DNA from: Nitrobacteraceae bacterium AZCC 2146
GTDB taxonomy: Bacteria > Pseudomonadota > Alphaproteobacteria > Rhizobiales > Xanthobacteraceae
NCBI GenBank assembly: GCA_036924855.1
Contig: JBAGRP010000001.1
Location: forward strand, 3,038,001-3,102,000
Direction: 5' to 3'
DNA length: 64,000 nucleotides
Both the position numbers and the translations under genes were made by a program. Shown here one piece after another: positions 30,727 to 39,400 of the stretch. A model generated the notes under the pieces. It was not told where the DNA came from and made no database searches. It saw nothing but the letters and a program-made list of their open reading frames with translations. How positions within the stretch are numbered: the first letter of the stretch is position 1; each line of letters begins with the position of its first letter.

Positions 30727-32789
30727 GCCGCGACACTCCCCGGTAAGCGCTCCGACGCCTCCGGCTGGTAGGCCGGCGCCTCCGGAAACAGGCCGCGGCG
30801 AATCTCGACCAGGCCGATCAGCGCATCGCCCCGCACCTCGTCGCCGGTCTCGGTCATGGCCTCGGCCAGCGCATGATCGATATCAGCCAGCAGCTCGGGC
30901 GGCATCGCACCGCCCTCATAGCTGCGGAAATCCGCCGCGAGTTCGTCCAGCATCGCATCCATCGCCCGCAATGAGCGCGGCGACATTCCGTGGCGGGCGC
31001 GGCGCAGGTCGACGATATTGAGGCCGACGCGCAACTCGCGAAGATTGTCGACGTTGCGCAAGTCGCTATCCGGCAGCGCGGCGAGGCGCGGCGCCAGCAG
31101 CCCGATGCGGTAGATCATCAGCCCGGCAAAGGCCGCGCGATCGCGATTACCGCGCCGTTCGGCGGCGAGCGCCAGCGCCGTCCAGCCCTTGCGCATCAGT
31201 CGGCGCACGCTCCACTCGGCGCCGACGGACCGTGCCAGCAGGATGGTGAGCGCCGAGATTTCGGTGCCGACGAAGAAGGCGATGCTGGAATTGGCAAAGG
31301 CAGAAAAATCGGCGCTATAGGTCGACTGGATGGCCATCAGGCTCGCCGTGTTGGCGGCCAGCAGCATGCCGATGAAGAAGGTCGCCGGACGCGCGATCAG
31401 AAAACCGAACAGCAGGAACGCCGGCGCCAGCACCACCAGCAGCATTTCGATATTGGTAATGCCCGGCAGGATCGCGAACAGATACGCGGCAACGATGATC
31501 ATGCTGACCAGCGACCATTTGGCGAAGCCGCGCAGGCCGACCGCGGGATCATCCATCGTCGCGAAGAACGAACAGCCGACCGCCGCCATCATCGGCGCCG
31601 AGGCGCCGTCGACCCAGCCGCTTGCGATCCAGAACGCGCAGCACAGCAGGATCGCCAGCACCGCACCGGCGGCGGACCACAGCGCCATGCCATGGTCCAC
31701 ATGCCGCACCGGCGCGACACCGGCTTCGGGATGAAACGCCAGCTTCGCGCCGGGCGGACGACCTCCGGCAGCGATGGCTTGATTGAGCACGCGGCAGTCC
31801 TGCGAGATGTCCACCAGCTCGCGCATCCGCATCAGCAGGCTGACCACCATGATCTGCTCCCACGACGAAGCGGCGTGCAGCTTCGGCAACTGCGCGGCAA
31901 TCGCGGCGCGCAGCTGATCCGGCGGCTCGCGCTCGGTGTCGTCGCCGGCGACCCAGCGCGAGAGATCGTCAACCAGGCTCATCAGTTTTGGCTGGGTCGC
32001 GCACACATCGGCGCCGAGCGCATCGATGCGGTCGCCGATCGAGGACAACAGCGGCAGCAACATCAGCATGCGCAGCCGCAGCGCGCGCAGCCAGCGCGCG
32101 GCCTCGCGATCGACCGTGCGGTCATAGGCCAGATGATCCGACAGCGTGTCGATCTCGACGGCGTCGGCGGCAAGGCGCAGCCGCTGCTCGCGCGTCGCCT
32201 TGTCGGCGCCATGGCCGGCGAGCACGCTTTGGCTCAGCTTCCGGGCGCTGGCGAGCCAGCTGTCGACCCGCGACGCGACAGCGGGCCCGACGCCGCGCGG
32301 CAGTACGATGGTGGAAACGATGCTGGCGCAGAGGATGCCCAGGATGATCTCCTCGCTGCGCGCCAGAACGGTGTCGAAGATCGCCGCCGGCTCCGATACC
32401 GATGGAAACCCGATCAGCGCCACAGTGTAGCCGGCCAGCATGAACATGTAGCCGCGCGGCGTGCGGTCGAGCAGCGAGAGATACAGGCAAAGCCCGACCC
32501 ATAGTGCGATGCCCAGGCTGAGCAATTCCGGCGCGTTGACCAGGTTCGGCACCAGCGCGACGCTGGCAGCAGCGCCGATCAGCGTGCCGGCGACGCGGAA
32601 GAATGCTTTCGAACGCGTCGCGCCAGCCAGCGGCTGCGAGGCGATGTAGACCGTCGCCAACGCCCAGTACGGCCGCGGCAGATCCATCGCCAGCGCGATC
32701 AAAAGCGCCATCACGGCGGCGGCGAAGGTTTTCAGGGAGAAGATGATGTCGGCGTGACGAACCAGAAAGGGCGGGCGAACGGAGGTCAT
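30723..32789 (-). CDS. aaeB: FUSC-family efflux protein (AaeB-like)
   Basis: A 688-residue inner-membrane protein of the fusaric-acid resistance/AaeB family. It has two repeats, each of about six membrane helices (residues ~10-160 and ~370-520), separated by a cytoplasmic helical domain of about 200 residues and followed by a further cytoplasmic C-terminus. The FUSC opening HADIIFSLKTFAAAVMALLIALAMDLPRPYWALATVYIASQPL is recognisable. It would extrude hydroxylated aromatic acids with AaeA. Overlaps MarR by four bases and aaeX by four. Confidence 0.92.
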   Translation of the reverse strand: MTSVRPPFLVRHADIIFSLKTFAAAVMALLIALAMDLPRPYWALATVYIASQPLAGATRSKAFFRVAGTLIGAAASVALVPNLVNAPELLSLGIALWVGLCLYLSLLDRTPRGYMFMLAGYTVALIGFPSVSEPAAIFDTVLARSEEIILGILCASIVSTIVLPRGVGPAVASRVDSWLASARKLSQSVLAGHGADKATREQRLRLAADAVEIDTLSDHLAYDRTVDREAARWLRALRLRMLMLLPLLSSIGDRIDALGADVCATQPKLMSLVDDLSRWVAGDDTEREPPDQLRAAIAAQLPKLHAASSWEQIMVVSLLMRMRELVDISQDCRVLNQAIAAGGRPPGAKLAFHPEAGVAPVRHVDHGMALWSAAGAVLAILLCCAFWIASGWVDGASAPMMAAVGCSFFATMDDPAVGLRGFAKWSLVSMIIVAAYLFAILPGITNIEMLLVVLAPAFLLFGFLIARPATFFIGMLLAANTASLMAIQSTYSADFSAFANSSIAFFVGTEISALTILLARSVGAEWSVRRLMRKGWTALALAAERRGNRDRAAFAGLMIYRIGLLAPRLAALPDSDLRNVDNLRELRVGLNIVDLRRARHGMSPRSLRAMDAMLDELAADFRSYEGGAMPPELLADIDHALAEAMTETGDEVRGDALIGLVEIRRGLFPEAPAYQPEASERLPGSVAA

Positions 32790-33262
32790 GACAGCGCGTC
32801 CGCCTCCTCGGCGGTCTCGAGCGAACGAATGGCGGAGAGCTCGATCTTGCGCAGCACCTCGAAGGTGACGGCGAGCTCGTCGGCGCTGACGCCCTTCATC
32901 AGGTCGGCACGGACGCGACGCATCACCCGCTTGATCTCCTCGGCCTTGGCTTCGCCGAGCGCGGTGAGATGCAGCATCTTGGCGCGACGGTCGGTCGGGT
33001 CTTCGCGGCGCTCCACTAGCCCTTCAGCCGCGAGCAGATCGATCAGCCGCACCACCGAGGGCCCTTCGAGGCCCATCTCGTCGGCGAGCACGCCCTGGCG
33101 GACGTGCTTGCCGCCGCGCGACAGGATCAGCAGCGGATGCGCGGTGGCCTCCGACAACCCATGCGCCGACAGCGCCTGATCCGCCTTGCGCCGCCAGACG
33201 CGGGCCAGCCGCGCGACCAGGAGGCCGAGTTCGGCCTGAATGAGGGATTGGGTAAGTGCCAT
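32786..33262 (-). CDS. MarR-family regulator of the efflux operon
   Basis: A 158-residue MarR protein. The winged helix is in GLSEATAHPLLILSRGGKHVRQGVLADEMGLEGPSVVRLIDLLAAEGLVERREDPTDRRAKMLHLTALGEAKAEE. The DRRAK wing is canonical. It is the first gene of the operon, upstream of aaeB with a 4-base overlap, so autoregulated co-expression is expected. An imperfect palindrome (33272-33285, GATAG-GATA-CTATC) lies just before the start and is the obvious operator candidate. The inducer is probably an aromatic acid exported by the pump. Confidence 0.93.
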   Translation of the reverse strand: MALTQSLIQAELGLLVARLARVWRRKADQALSAHGLSEATAHPLLILSRGGKHVRQGVLADEMGLEGPSVVRLIDLLAAEGLVERREDPTDRRAKMLHLTALGEAKAEEIKRVMRRVRADLMKGVSADELAVTFEVLRKIELSAIRSLETAEEADALS

Positions 33263-33271
33263 GCCCGATTA

Positions 33272-33285
33272 GATAGGATACTATC
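33272..33285. promoter_or_regulatory. Putative MarR operator
   Basis: GATAG (33272-33276), GATA spacer, CTATC (33281-33285) lies ten bases upstream of the MarR start. Two ATCGAT sequences (33283-33288 and 33298-33303) lie beside it. The location and length suit a MarR dimer site and would overlap the operon's promoter. Confidence 0.5.
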
Positions 33286-33398
33286 GATTAGGCTGCAATC
33301 GATTTAGGGGAAGGACGGCTTCACGGTGTGGTGAGGCGACGATCGTCGTGAATGCGAGGTAAAGGAGGCGTGGATCGCCAATCGACGTCGGCTTCCTT

Positions 33399-33513
33399 CG
33401 TCATTGCGAGGAGCCCTTGCGACGAGGCAATCCAGTCTTCGCTTGCAGCCTTCTGGATTGCTTCGCTCAGGACAAAGTTGGCAAGGCCAACTTTGTCCTG
33501 AGCTCGCAATGAC
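33399..33513. repeat. Palindromic intergenic repeat, family B, copy 2 with nested palindrome
   Basis: Shares CGTCATTGCGAGGAGC, the GCAATCCAG/CTGGATTGC arms and the CTCGCAATGACG end with the copy at 16706. Between TGCTTCGCT and GCTCGCAATGAC it has an extra 33-34 bases that form a perfect 15-bp inverted repeat: CAGGACAAAGTTGGC (33468-33482), AAG, GCCAACTTTGTCCTG (33486-33500). Confidence 0.85.
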
Positions 33514-33525
33514 GGCGCGCTGCTC

Positions 33526-34719
33526 TCAACCGAGTTCCCCGGCGCGCTTCAGGCTGGCGATCATCGACACTCGCTGCAGGTAAGTTCTACGCGCCTCGGG
33601 ATCGGCGGCGATGCCGCGCAGGCGCTCGCGGAACGCGGCCTGATCTGCCTCGTCCTTGGCTTCGAGATCGCGCTTGTTCTGGATGGTCTGGGTCTGGACG
33701 CTTTCCAGCGTCACCAGCCGGCGTTGCAGGTCGTAGCGATCAAGGTCGCTGTCATGGGCCATGCCATGGTGCACGTCGGCCAGCCGCGCCGTCAGGTTGA
33801 CGGAATCATGGATGCCGCCATTCATGCCCATGCCGCCGAGGGGATTGTTGATATGCGCGGCATCGCCGACCAGAAACGAACGGCCGACGCGGAACTGCTT
33901 CGCGACGCGCTGATGCACGCGGTACAGCGTGGTATGCGCGATATGGAATGTGCCGCCGGCCACCACGCGCGACAGCATCGCCTGCCCGAACTCCGGCGAC
34001 GTCGCAGCCTCGTCGCTGACCTCCTGCGGCACCGGAAACATCACCCGCCACATGCCGGGAATCCGCAGCAGGAACTGCCAGCAATCGGGATCGGCGACGT
34101 AGTTCACTGAGACCAGATCGGGAATCGCGGCATCGAAATCGAACGGCGTGCTCAGCACCAGAAAGCGCTCGGGCCAGGTAAATCCCTCGAACTCGACACC
34201 GAGCGCACGGCGCACCTCGCTGCGCGCGCCGTCGGCACCGATCAGCCATTTGCCGGTACGAACGCTTTGCGCGTCGTTGCCGCGCACCGAAACGCGGACG
34301 CCGTCGTCGTCCTGCTGCACATCTTCAACGCGGGCGCCGAATTCGATCCGGAAAAGGTTCTCGTCGCGAAGCTTTGCGAGCAGCAGGCGCGTCAGCTTGA
34401 ACTGCTCGCTCTGCACGCGGTAGGGATGGCCGGTCTTGTCGGCTATCTCGCCGAAGTCGAACTGTGCGATGACGCCGTCCTTCTTTGAGCGGTATTGCAG
34501 CATCGGCGCCTTCAGGCCTTCCGCGATCAGATCATCCGCGACGCCGAGTTCGTGCAGCATGTCCAGGGTCGGCGGATGAAATGTCGAGGCCCGGGATTCC
34601 GACCCGAGTTCATTGCCAGCTTCCAGCACGGTGACAGCAATGCCCTGCTTCACCAGCTGCGCCGCCGCGACGAGGCCAACCGGGCCGGCGCCGGCAATCA
34701 ATACGCGATCTTCGATCAT
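33526..34719 (-). CDS. FAD-dependent aromatic monooxygenase (PheA/TfdB type)
   Basis: A 397-residue flavoprotein hydroxylase of the PHBH/TfdB type. The FAD motifs are VLIAGAGPVGLVAAAQLVKQGIAVTVLEAG (GxGxxG) and GRSFLVGDAAHINNPLGGMGMNGGIHDSVNLTARLADV (GD motif), and the DG motif is seen in WLIGADGARSEVRRALG. It would use NAD(P)H and oxygen to hydroxylate an aromatic compound. It follows an ABC importer (ATPase, permease, receptor) on the same strand, which suggests that the importer brings in its substrate. It lacks the long C-terminal thioredoxin-like domain of phenol hydroxylases. Confidence 0.9.
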   Translation of the reverse strand: MIEDRVLIAGAGPVGLVAAAQLVKQGIAVTVLEAGNELGSESRASTFHPPTLDMLHELGVADDLIAEGLKAPMLQYRSKKDGVIAQFDFGEIADKTGHPYRVQSEQFKLTRLLLAKLRDENLFRIEFGARVEDVQQDDDGVRVSVRGNDAQSVRTGKWLIGADGARSEVRRALGVEFEGFTWPERFLVLSTPFDFDAAIPDLVSVNYVADPDCWQFLLRIPGMWRVMFPVPQEVSDEAATSPEFGQAMLSRVVAGGTFHIAHTTLYRVHQRVAKQFRVGRSFLVGDAAHINNPLGGMGMNGGIHDSVNLTARLADVHHGMAHDSDLDRYDLQRRLVTLESVQTQTIQNKRDLEAKDEADQAAFRERLRGIAADPEARRTYLQRVSMIASLKRAGELG

Positions 34720-34753
34720 GTTCTATCTCGACGTTGGTTAGCCATGTGCCGGG

Positions 34754-35542
34754 TCAGTGACGACGCGCGCCGGCAACAATGAGAGAGCGGATTTCGGTCT
34801 TGATGCGGTCGGACAGTTCGCGATCCTCGAAAGCCTGCGGCGGCACGGTGATTTCCGCCATCAGCCGCGCCGGAGCGCCGAACACCAGTATCCGGTTCGC
34901 CAGGAAGATCGCTTCGTCGATGCTGTGGGTGACGATCAGGAAGGTGGTGCGTTGCGATTGCGCCAGCGTCTTGAAATCCTGCCGCAGCCGCGACGCGGTG
35001 ACGTCGTCCAGCGCGCTGAAGGCTTCGTCCAGCAACACCAGTTCCGGATTCGGCGCAAACGCACGCGCGATGTTGACGCGCTGTCGCATGCCGCCGGACA
35101 ATTCGCGCGGCAGCGCTCCCTTGAACGCCGACAGCCCGACCGCATCGAGCCAGGTCGCGGCACGTTCACGCCGCTCGGCCTCGGCGACGCCCTGAATCTG
35201 CAGCCCGAACGCCGCGTTGTCGGTGGCCGACAGCCATGGCAGCAGGCGATCTTCCTGGAAAATGCGGGTGATATGCCCCTTCTTGTCGCGGACGAAATTC
35301 TCGACCGGCAGGCCATCGATCCGGATCTGGCCGGCATCGAGATGCTTCAGCCCGAGCAGGCAATCCAGCAGCACGGATTTTCCTGCACCGGTCGGCCCGA
35401 CGATGGCGACATATTCGCCTGATTTCACCGAGAAGCTGAGATCGGCGATCGCCGTGGTCTCAAAGCCGTTGTTCTGGCGAAAACTCTTCCGGGCGCGATC
35501 GACGACGAGTTTCGGCGACGTGTTCAAGATATCGGATGCCAT
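34754..35542 (-). CDS. ABC transporter ATP-binding protein (SsuB/TauB-type)
   Basis: A 262-residue ABC ATPase. Walker A GPTGAGKS, Q-loop RIFQEDRLLPW, signature LSGGMRQR, Walker B LVLLDEAFSALD and the switch histidine in VTHSIDEA are all present, so it should hydrolyse ATP. The type is that of nitrate/sulfonate/taurine importers. The open frame goes to 35596, but ATG 35542 is preferred because it sits after a GGCGAGG site and the permease gene ends at 35544. The gene is followed by the monooxygenase with a 34-base gap. Confidence 0.92.
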   Translation of the reverse strand: MASDILNTSPKLVVDRARKSFRQNNGFETTAIADLSFSVKSGEYVAIVGPTGAGKSVLLDCLLGLKHLDAGQIRIDGLPVENFVRDKKGHITRIFQEDRLLPWLSATDNAAFGLQIQGVAEAERRERAATWLDAVGLSAFKGALPRELSGGMRQRVNIARAFAPNPELVLLDEAFSALDDVTASRLRQDFKTLAQSQRTTFLIVTHSIDEAIFLANRILVFGAPARLMAEITVPPQAFEDRELSDRIKTEIRSLIVAGARRH

Positions 35543-35543
35543 G

Positions 35544-36398
35544 TCAGCCTCGCCCATGGCTCTCGCCGCGCCAGCGCAGCACACGCTGCTCGGCATATTC
35601 GATGCCTCGCGTCATGATCAAGGCCATCAGCACCAGGAACAGCGTCCAGGCCAGAACCGTCGGCATATCGAAAACATTCTTCGCCAGATCGAGCTCCTTG
35701 CCGATGCCGAGCGGCGCACCGACAAGTTCGGCAACGATGACGGTACGGACGGCGTTGCCGATATTGAGCTTGGCCGCGGTGAAAGCGGACGCCTGCACAT
35801 AAGGCCACAGCAGCAGACGGATATGCTGGATTGGATTGGCCCCGAACGACAGCACCATGTCGGTCAGCTTGCGGTCGATCGAGCGCACGCCATCATAGAT
35901 GCAGAACACGGTCACCGGCGTGCACAAAGCGATCAGCACGAAGCCGATGCGCAGTTCGGTGGTTGAGAACCAGATGATGACGATGATCACCCAGTTCAGC
36001 GCGGGAACGCCCATGATGAACTTGACGACCGGGCGGAGGAATTCATCTGCCGTTGGCGACAGTCCCATCGCCAGCCCGATCGGAATGCCGATCACCAGCG
36101 AAGCGGCCACCGCGAACAGCAGCCGCGCCCACGTCACCAGCCCCTGGGAAATCAGGTCCCAGGTCGTCAGGATCGTCCAGAAACTTTTCGCGATCGCGCC
36201 GAGACCCGGGAACAGATAGGGCTTGCTGAAAAACGACGCGGTCTGCCACAGCCCGGCGATTACCAGAAACGGAAGGATCGCCCTGAATGTGCGCGACAAC
36301 GCACTGCGCTGGTTCGGAAAGCTCGCACCGGCCTCGGAAGGCACGTGCGCTATCGCCGTATCGTCGAGAGCCCCGCTGTCGTCGGCGACCCCGCTCAA
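35544..36398 (-). CDS. ABC transporter permease (nitrate/sulfonate type)
   Basis: A 284-residue inner-membrane permease with about six helices and the EAA-type loop motif LSFGANPIQHIRLLLWPYV. Start is a TTG at 36398 overlapping the receptor gene stop (TTGA), the only position compatible with the reading; the longer open frame to 36641 overlaps the receptor in another frame. The N-terminal 45 residues are polar. It pairs with the receptor at 36395 and ATPase at 34754 to form one importer. Confidence 0.88.
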   Translation of the reverse strand: MSGVADDSGALDDTAIAHVPSEAGASFPNQRSALSRTFRAILPFLVIAGLWQTASFFSKPYLFPGLGAIAKSFWTILTTWDLISQGLVTWARLLFAVAASLVIGIPIGLAMGLSPTADEFLRPVVKFIMGVPALNWVIIVIIWFSTTELRIGFVLIALCTPVTVFCIYDGVRSIDRKLTDMVLSFGANPIQHIRLLLWPYVQASAFTAAKLNIGNAVRTVIVAELVGAPLGIGKELDLAKNVFDMPTVLAWTLFLVLMALIMTRGIEYAEQRVLRWRGESHGRG

Positions 36399-37396
36399 GA
36401 TTTCGTCCAGGGGTAGTAGACGCCGGCGTCCGGTACGTCGGTCAGGAAGCCGACTTCCTTGAAGCCCGCGAACAGCGCATCGAGATTCTTCTTCTCGCTG
36501 ATGGCCGGCTCCACCAGGAATTTCGTGATCTGCAGCTTGCGGCTCAGCGCCAGGGCCTCGACGGACACCTTGGTGAAGTCCGAAATGATCTTGTCCGCTT
36601 CCGCCGCGTTGCCGTTGTAGAACGCGGCGGCCTCCTGCCACATCTTCAACGTGGCCGCGACGCGCTTGGGATCGCTGTCGATCCAGTCCTTGCGTCCGTA
36701 GCAGCCGAGATACCAGACGTTGGCATCGTCTTGCATCTTCAATTCCTGGCGGATGCCAGCGTTCATGTCGCCGACCAGATGATAGCCCTGCGACAGCATG
36801 TTCGACAAAGCGGGATCGAACAGCAGGCCGGCATCGACCTTCTCGGCCAACAGCTGCGTCTGCACCGACGACGGCGGTGAATTGAGGATATTGAGATTCT
36901 TGCGGGGATCGAGTCCATTCTGTTTCAGGAACAGCACCGCCATGCCGTAGAAGCCGGAGCTTGTCGTCGCCGCGACCGACTTGTCCTTCAGGTCGGCGGC
37001 CGTCTTGATGGCCGGGTTCTTCGAAACAAAGGCATGGTTGGCAGTCGAGATGGTGAACAGCAGTTCGACCGGCACGCCGCGCACATAGAAATTGGCGCAG
37101 TTGTAGATCGCGCCGAAGATATGGCTGGAGCGGCCGGAGGCCAGATCCGAATAGAGAATGCTGGGATCGCTGTAGAGATTGATATCGAAGTCGAGGCCGT
37201 TCTTCTTGTCGAGTTCGAGCTTGCGGATGATTGGAACCAGGAACGACCCGTTCGATGGCGGCGCGAGGCCGCCCGCACCGGACTTGGTGGTCTGCGCAAA
37301 GGCACCACCGCTGCCGAGAACGCCGGACGCAAGCGCCGCTCCCGCGCCCAAACCCCGAACAACCGAGCGTCGCGACAACGTTCCAGAATTCATCAT
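36395..37396 (-). CDS. ABC transporter substrate-binding protein (NMT1/SsuA type)
   Basis: A 333-residue receptor with a twin-arginine signal (SRRSVVRGLGAGAALASGVLGSGGAFA) and an NMT1-type domain (NGSFLVPIIRKLELDKKNGLDFDINLYSDPSILYSDLASGRSSHIFGAIYNCANFYVRGVPVELLFTISTANHAFVSKNPAIKTAADLKDKSVAATTSSGFYG). It binds an organic nutrient in the periplasm. Start ATG at 37396 or 37393; the nearby AGAGGA fits both. It is the first gene of the receptor-permease-ATPase-monooxygenase cluster; its promoter lies in 37397-37582. Confidence 0.9.
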   Translation of the reverse strand: MMNSGTLSRRSVVRGLGAGAALASGVLGSGGAFAQTTKSGAGGLAPPSNGSFLVPIIRKLELDKKNGLDFDINLYSDPSILYSDLASGRSSHIFGAIYNCANFYVRGVPVELLFTISTANHAFVSKNPAIKTAADLKDKSVAATTSSGFYGMAVLFLKQNGLDPRKNLNILNSPPSSVQTQLLAEKVDAGLLFDPALSNMLSQGYHLVGDMNAGIRQELKMQDDANVWYLGCYGRKDWIDSDPKRVAATLKMWQEAAAFYNGNAAEADKIISDFTKVSVEALALSRKLQITKFLVEPAISEKKNLDALFAGFKEVGFLTDVPDAGVYYPWTKS

Positions 37397-37582
37397 GCGT
37401 CCTCTATCCGGTCCCCCATCGTGGAATACATAGACCATCAAAGCCGCACAAGGCGATATAATCGGCGAAAATTGCTTAATGACAAAGCAATTATCCAAAA
37501 CTAAATAGGCGTATTGCCACCGTGGCTCGACGCAAGCGCGAACCGGCGTCGATCACCGGTGTAGCGCGCACACAAAAGCGAA

Positions 37583-37610
37583 GGCCGCCATCCCGGGGAG
37601 GATGACGGCC
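37583..37610 (-). terminator. Probable terminator downstream of the secreted protein gene
   Basis: On the minus strand GGCCGTCATCC pairs with GGATGGCGGCC around CTCCCCG (with one mismatch), followed by TTCGCTTTTG. It lies 24 bases after the stop of the 37634 gene. Confidence 0.55.
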
Positions 37611-37633
37611 CCATATGCAGAAATGTTTCGGAA

Positions 37634-38257
37634 TCAATCCGTCGAGCGGCGCAGTTCGGAAGCGCCTTCGGCTTTCGCCGGATCGGACTTCGCGGCTTCG
37701 GACTTGATCGATCCGGTGCTGACCGATTCGATCTTGCCGATCTCGACGCGCGGGGTGGCGACGCGGGTGGCGACTTCGGTGTTCGCCGCCGCCGCGTCCG
37801 CGGAGCGGGTCTGCTCCGGCGCGCGCAGCGAGCGCGGCCGCGAGATCGCACGCGCCATCAGCATCTGACCGCGGCCCTGGTGATGGAAGTCGCAATAGGC
37901 GAAGCCCATGCCGGAGACGGAACCACGAAAGCTGCGTTCGTCATTCTTGTTGAGGTTGAAGCAGGGCTCGAACGGGATGCCCTTGATCGAGGCGCAGATC
38001 GCCTGGCCCCTTACCTGCAGCGTATTACCGGGCAGCCGCATGTTGCGCGCCGGGCCGGAACCGGAGAACTGCACCGCGCCCGCCGCCCCGCCATCATCGA
38101 ATACGCGGCCGGCGCCACGGGTGCCGTCGAAACAGGTAAAAGAGAACACCTTGCCGGCGACGAATTTGCGGGCCTCATCGGCCGTCATCGAGCCAGCCAT
38201 CGCAGGCACCGCCACCGAAGCTGCGAAAGCGGCTCCCAATACAAAACGCGCAACCAT
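37634..38257 (-). CDS. Secreted conserved hypothetical protein (207 aa)
   Basis: A 207-residue exported protein. The signal peptide MVARFVLGAAFAASVAVPAMAG is followed by a domain with ARKFVAGKVFSFTCFDGTRGAGRVFDDGGAAGAVQFSGSGPARNMRLPGNTLQVRGQAICASIKGIPFEPCFNLNKND (three cysteines before C-terminal disorder). The last 70 residues are low-complexity Ala/Ser/Arg/Thr (RSADAAAANTEVATRVATPRV). I know this layout as a conserved Bradyrhizobium protein of unknown function. No operon partners; a hairpin terminator follows. Confidence 0.75.
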   Translation of the reverse strand: MVARFVLGAAFAASVAVPAMAGSMTADEARKFVAGKVFSFTCFDGTRGAGRVFDDGGAAGAVQFSGSGPARNMRLPGNTLQVRGQAICASIKGIPFEPCFNLNKNDERSFRGSVSGMGFAYCDFHHQGRGQMLMARAISRPRSLRAPEQTRSADAAAANTEVATRVATPRVEIGKIESVSTGSIKSEAAKSDPAKAEGASELRRSTD

Positions 38258-38368
38258 AGGATACTCCGACCAACTGAGCGCGGATGACCGCCAGATGCCT
38301 TTACCCGCTGCTTACCATACCAACCGTGGCAACATTGGAGCAGGTTGGTTGGTAAAGTCTGAACATCG

Positions 38369-39349
38369 TTAGAGAATTTTTACCACGATTCGACCGCGGA
38401 CCTGCCCCGCCAGCACCCGGGCGCCGGCGTCGATGACTCCATCCAAACTAATTTCGTGAGTGATTTCAGCAAGTTTAGCCGAATCCAGGTCGGTCGCCAG
38501 CCGCGCCCAAGCCTGCTTGCGCAGCTCAATGGGGCACATCACGGAGTCGATGCCGAGAAGACACACGCCGCGCAAAATGAACGGCGCCACCGAGGACGGC
38601 AGGTCCATACCGGCGGCGAGGCCGCAGGCGGCGATGGCACCGCGGTATTTCGTCATCGACAGCAGATTCGCCAAAGTGGTGGAACCGACGCTGTCGATGC
38701 CGCCGGCCCAGCGCTCTTTCGCCAGCGGTTTTGCCGGGCCGGAGAGTTCGTTGCGGTCGATTATCTCGGAAGCGCCGAGGCCCTTGAGGTAGTCCTCCTC
38801 CGAGGTCCGGCCCGTGGAGGCGATGACGTGATAACCGAGCTTCGACAGCAGCGAGATCGCCACCGAGCCGACGCCTCCTGCCGCCCCGGTGACCACCACC
38901 GGGCCGTCCTTCGGCGTCAGCCCATGCTTCTCCAGCGCCAGCACGCTCAGCATCGCGGTATAGCCGGCGGTGCCGATCGCCATCGCGTCCCGCGTGGTCA
39001 TGCCCTCGGGCAGCCGCACCAGCCAGTCGCTCTTGACCCGCGCCTTCTCCGCATAGGCGCCGAGATGGGTTTCCCCCATGCCCCAGCCGTTGCAGATCAC
39101 CTTGTCGCCGGTCTTCCAGTCCGGATGCGACGACTGCTCGACGGTGCCGGCAAGGTCGATGCCGGCGATCATAGGAAACCGCCGCACCACCGGTGCCTTG
39201 CCGGTAACGGCGAGGCCGTCCTTGTAATTCACCGTGGACCACTCGACCCGCACGGTGACGTCGCCCTCCATCAGTTCGGCTTCGTCGAACTGGGTCAGCG
39301 CTACCGTGGTGCCTTTTTCCGCCTTGTCGATCCGGACCGCCTTGAACAT
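38369..39349 (-). CDS. acuI: Acrylyl-CoA reductase-like MDR oxidoreductase (AcuI/YhdH)
   Basis: A 326-residue zinc-independent MDR-family enzyme of the AcuI/YhdH type, which reduces acryloyl-CoA to propionyl-CoA with NADPH. Visible motifs are [31 protein letters not shown] and the Rossmann [31 protein letters not shown], with the family-specific [24 protein letters not shown] start at ATG 39349 ([12 protein letters not shown]); a GTG at 39358 with GGGAG nearer is possible. It lies downstream of an MFS carrier, with 52 bases between. Confidence 0.9.
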   Translation of the reverse strand: MFKAVRIDKAEKGTTVALTQFDEAELMEGDVTVRVEWSTVNYKDGLAVTGKAPVVRRFPMIAGIDLAGTVEQSSHPDWKTGDKVICNGWGMGETHLGAYAEKARVKSDWLVRLPEGMTTRDAMAIGTAGYTAMLSVLALEKHGLTPKDGPVVVTGAAGGVGSVAISLLSKLGYHVIASTGRTSEEDYLKGLGASEIIDRNELSGPAKPLAKERWAGGIDSVGSTTLANLLSMTKYRGAIAACGLAAGMDLPSSVAPFILRGVCLLGIDSVMCPIELRKQAWARLATDLDSAKLAEITHEISLDGVIDAGARVLAGQVRGRIVVKIL

Positions 39350-39400
39350 GCCCAACACGTCACTCCCTGAATTTTGTTTTCTGATTTTACGTTGAACAGA

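Noticed and set aside
30990..32504. 504-residue frame opposite the FUSC gene
   Set aside because: Antisense shadow with biased Arg/His/Gln composition; the minus-strand AaeB-like protein has clear helices and family features.
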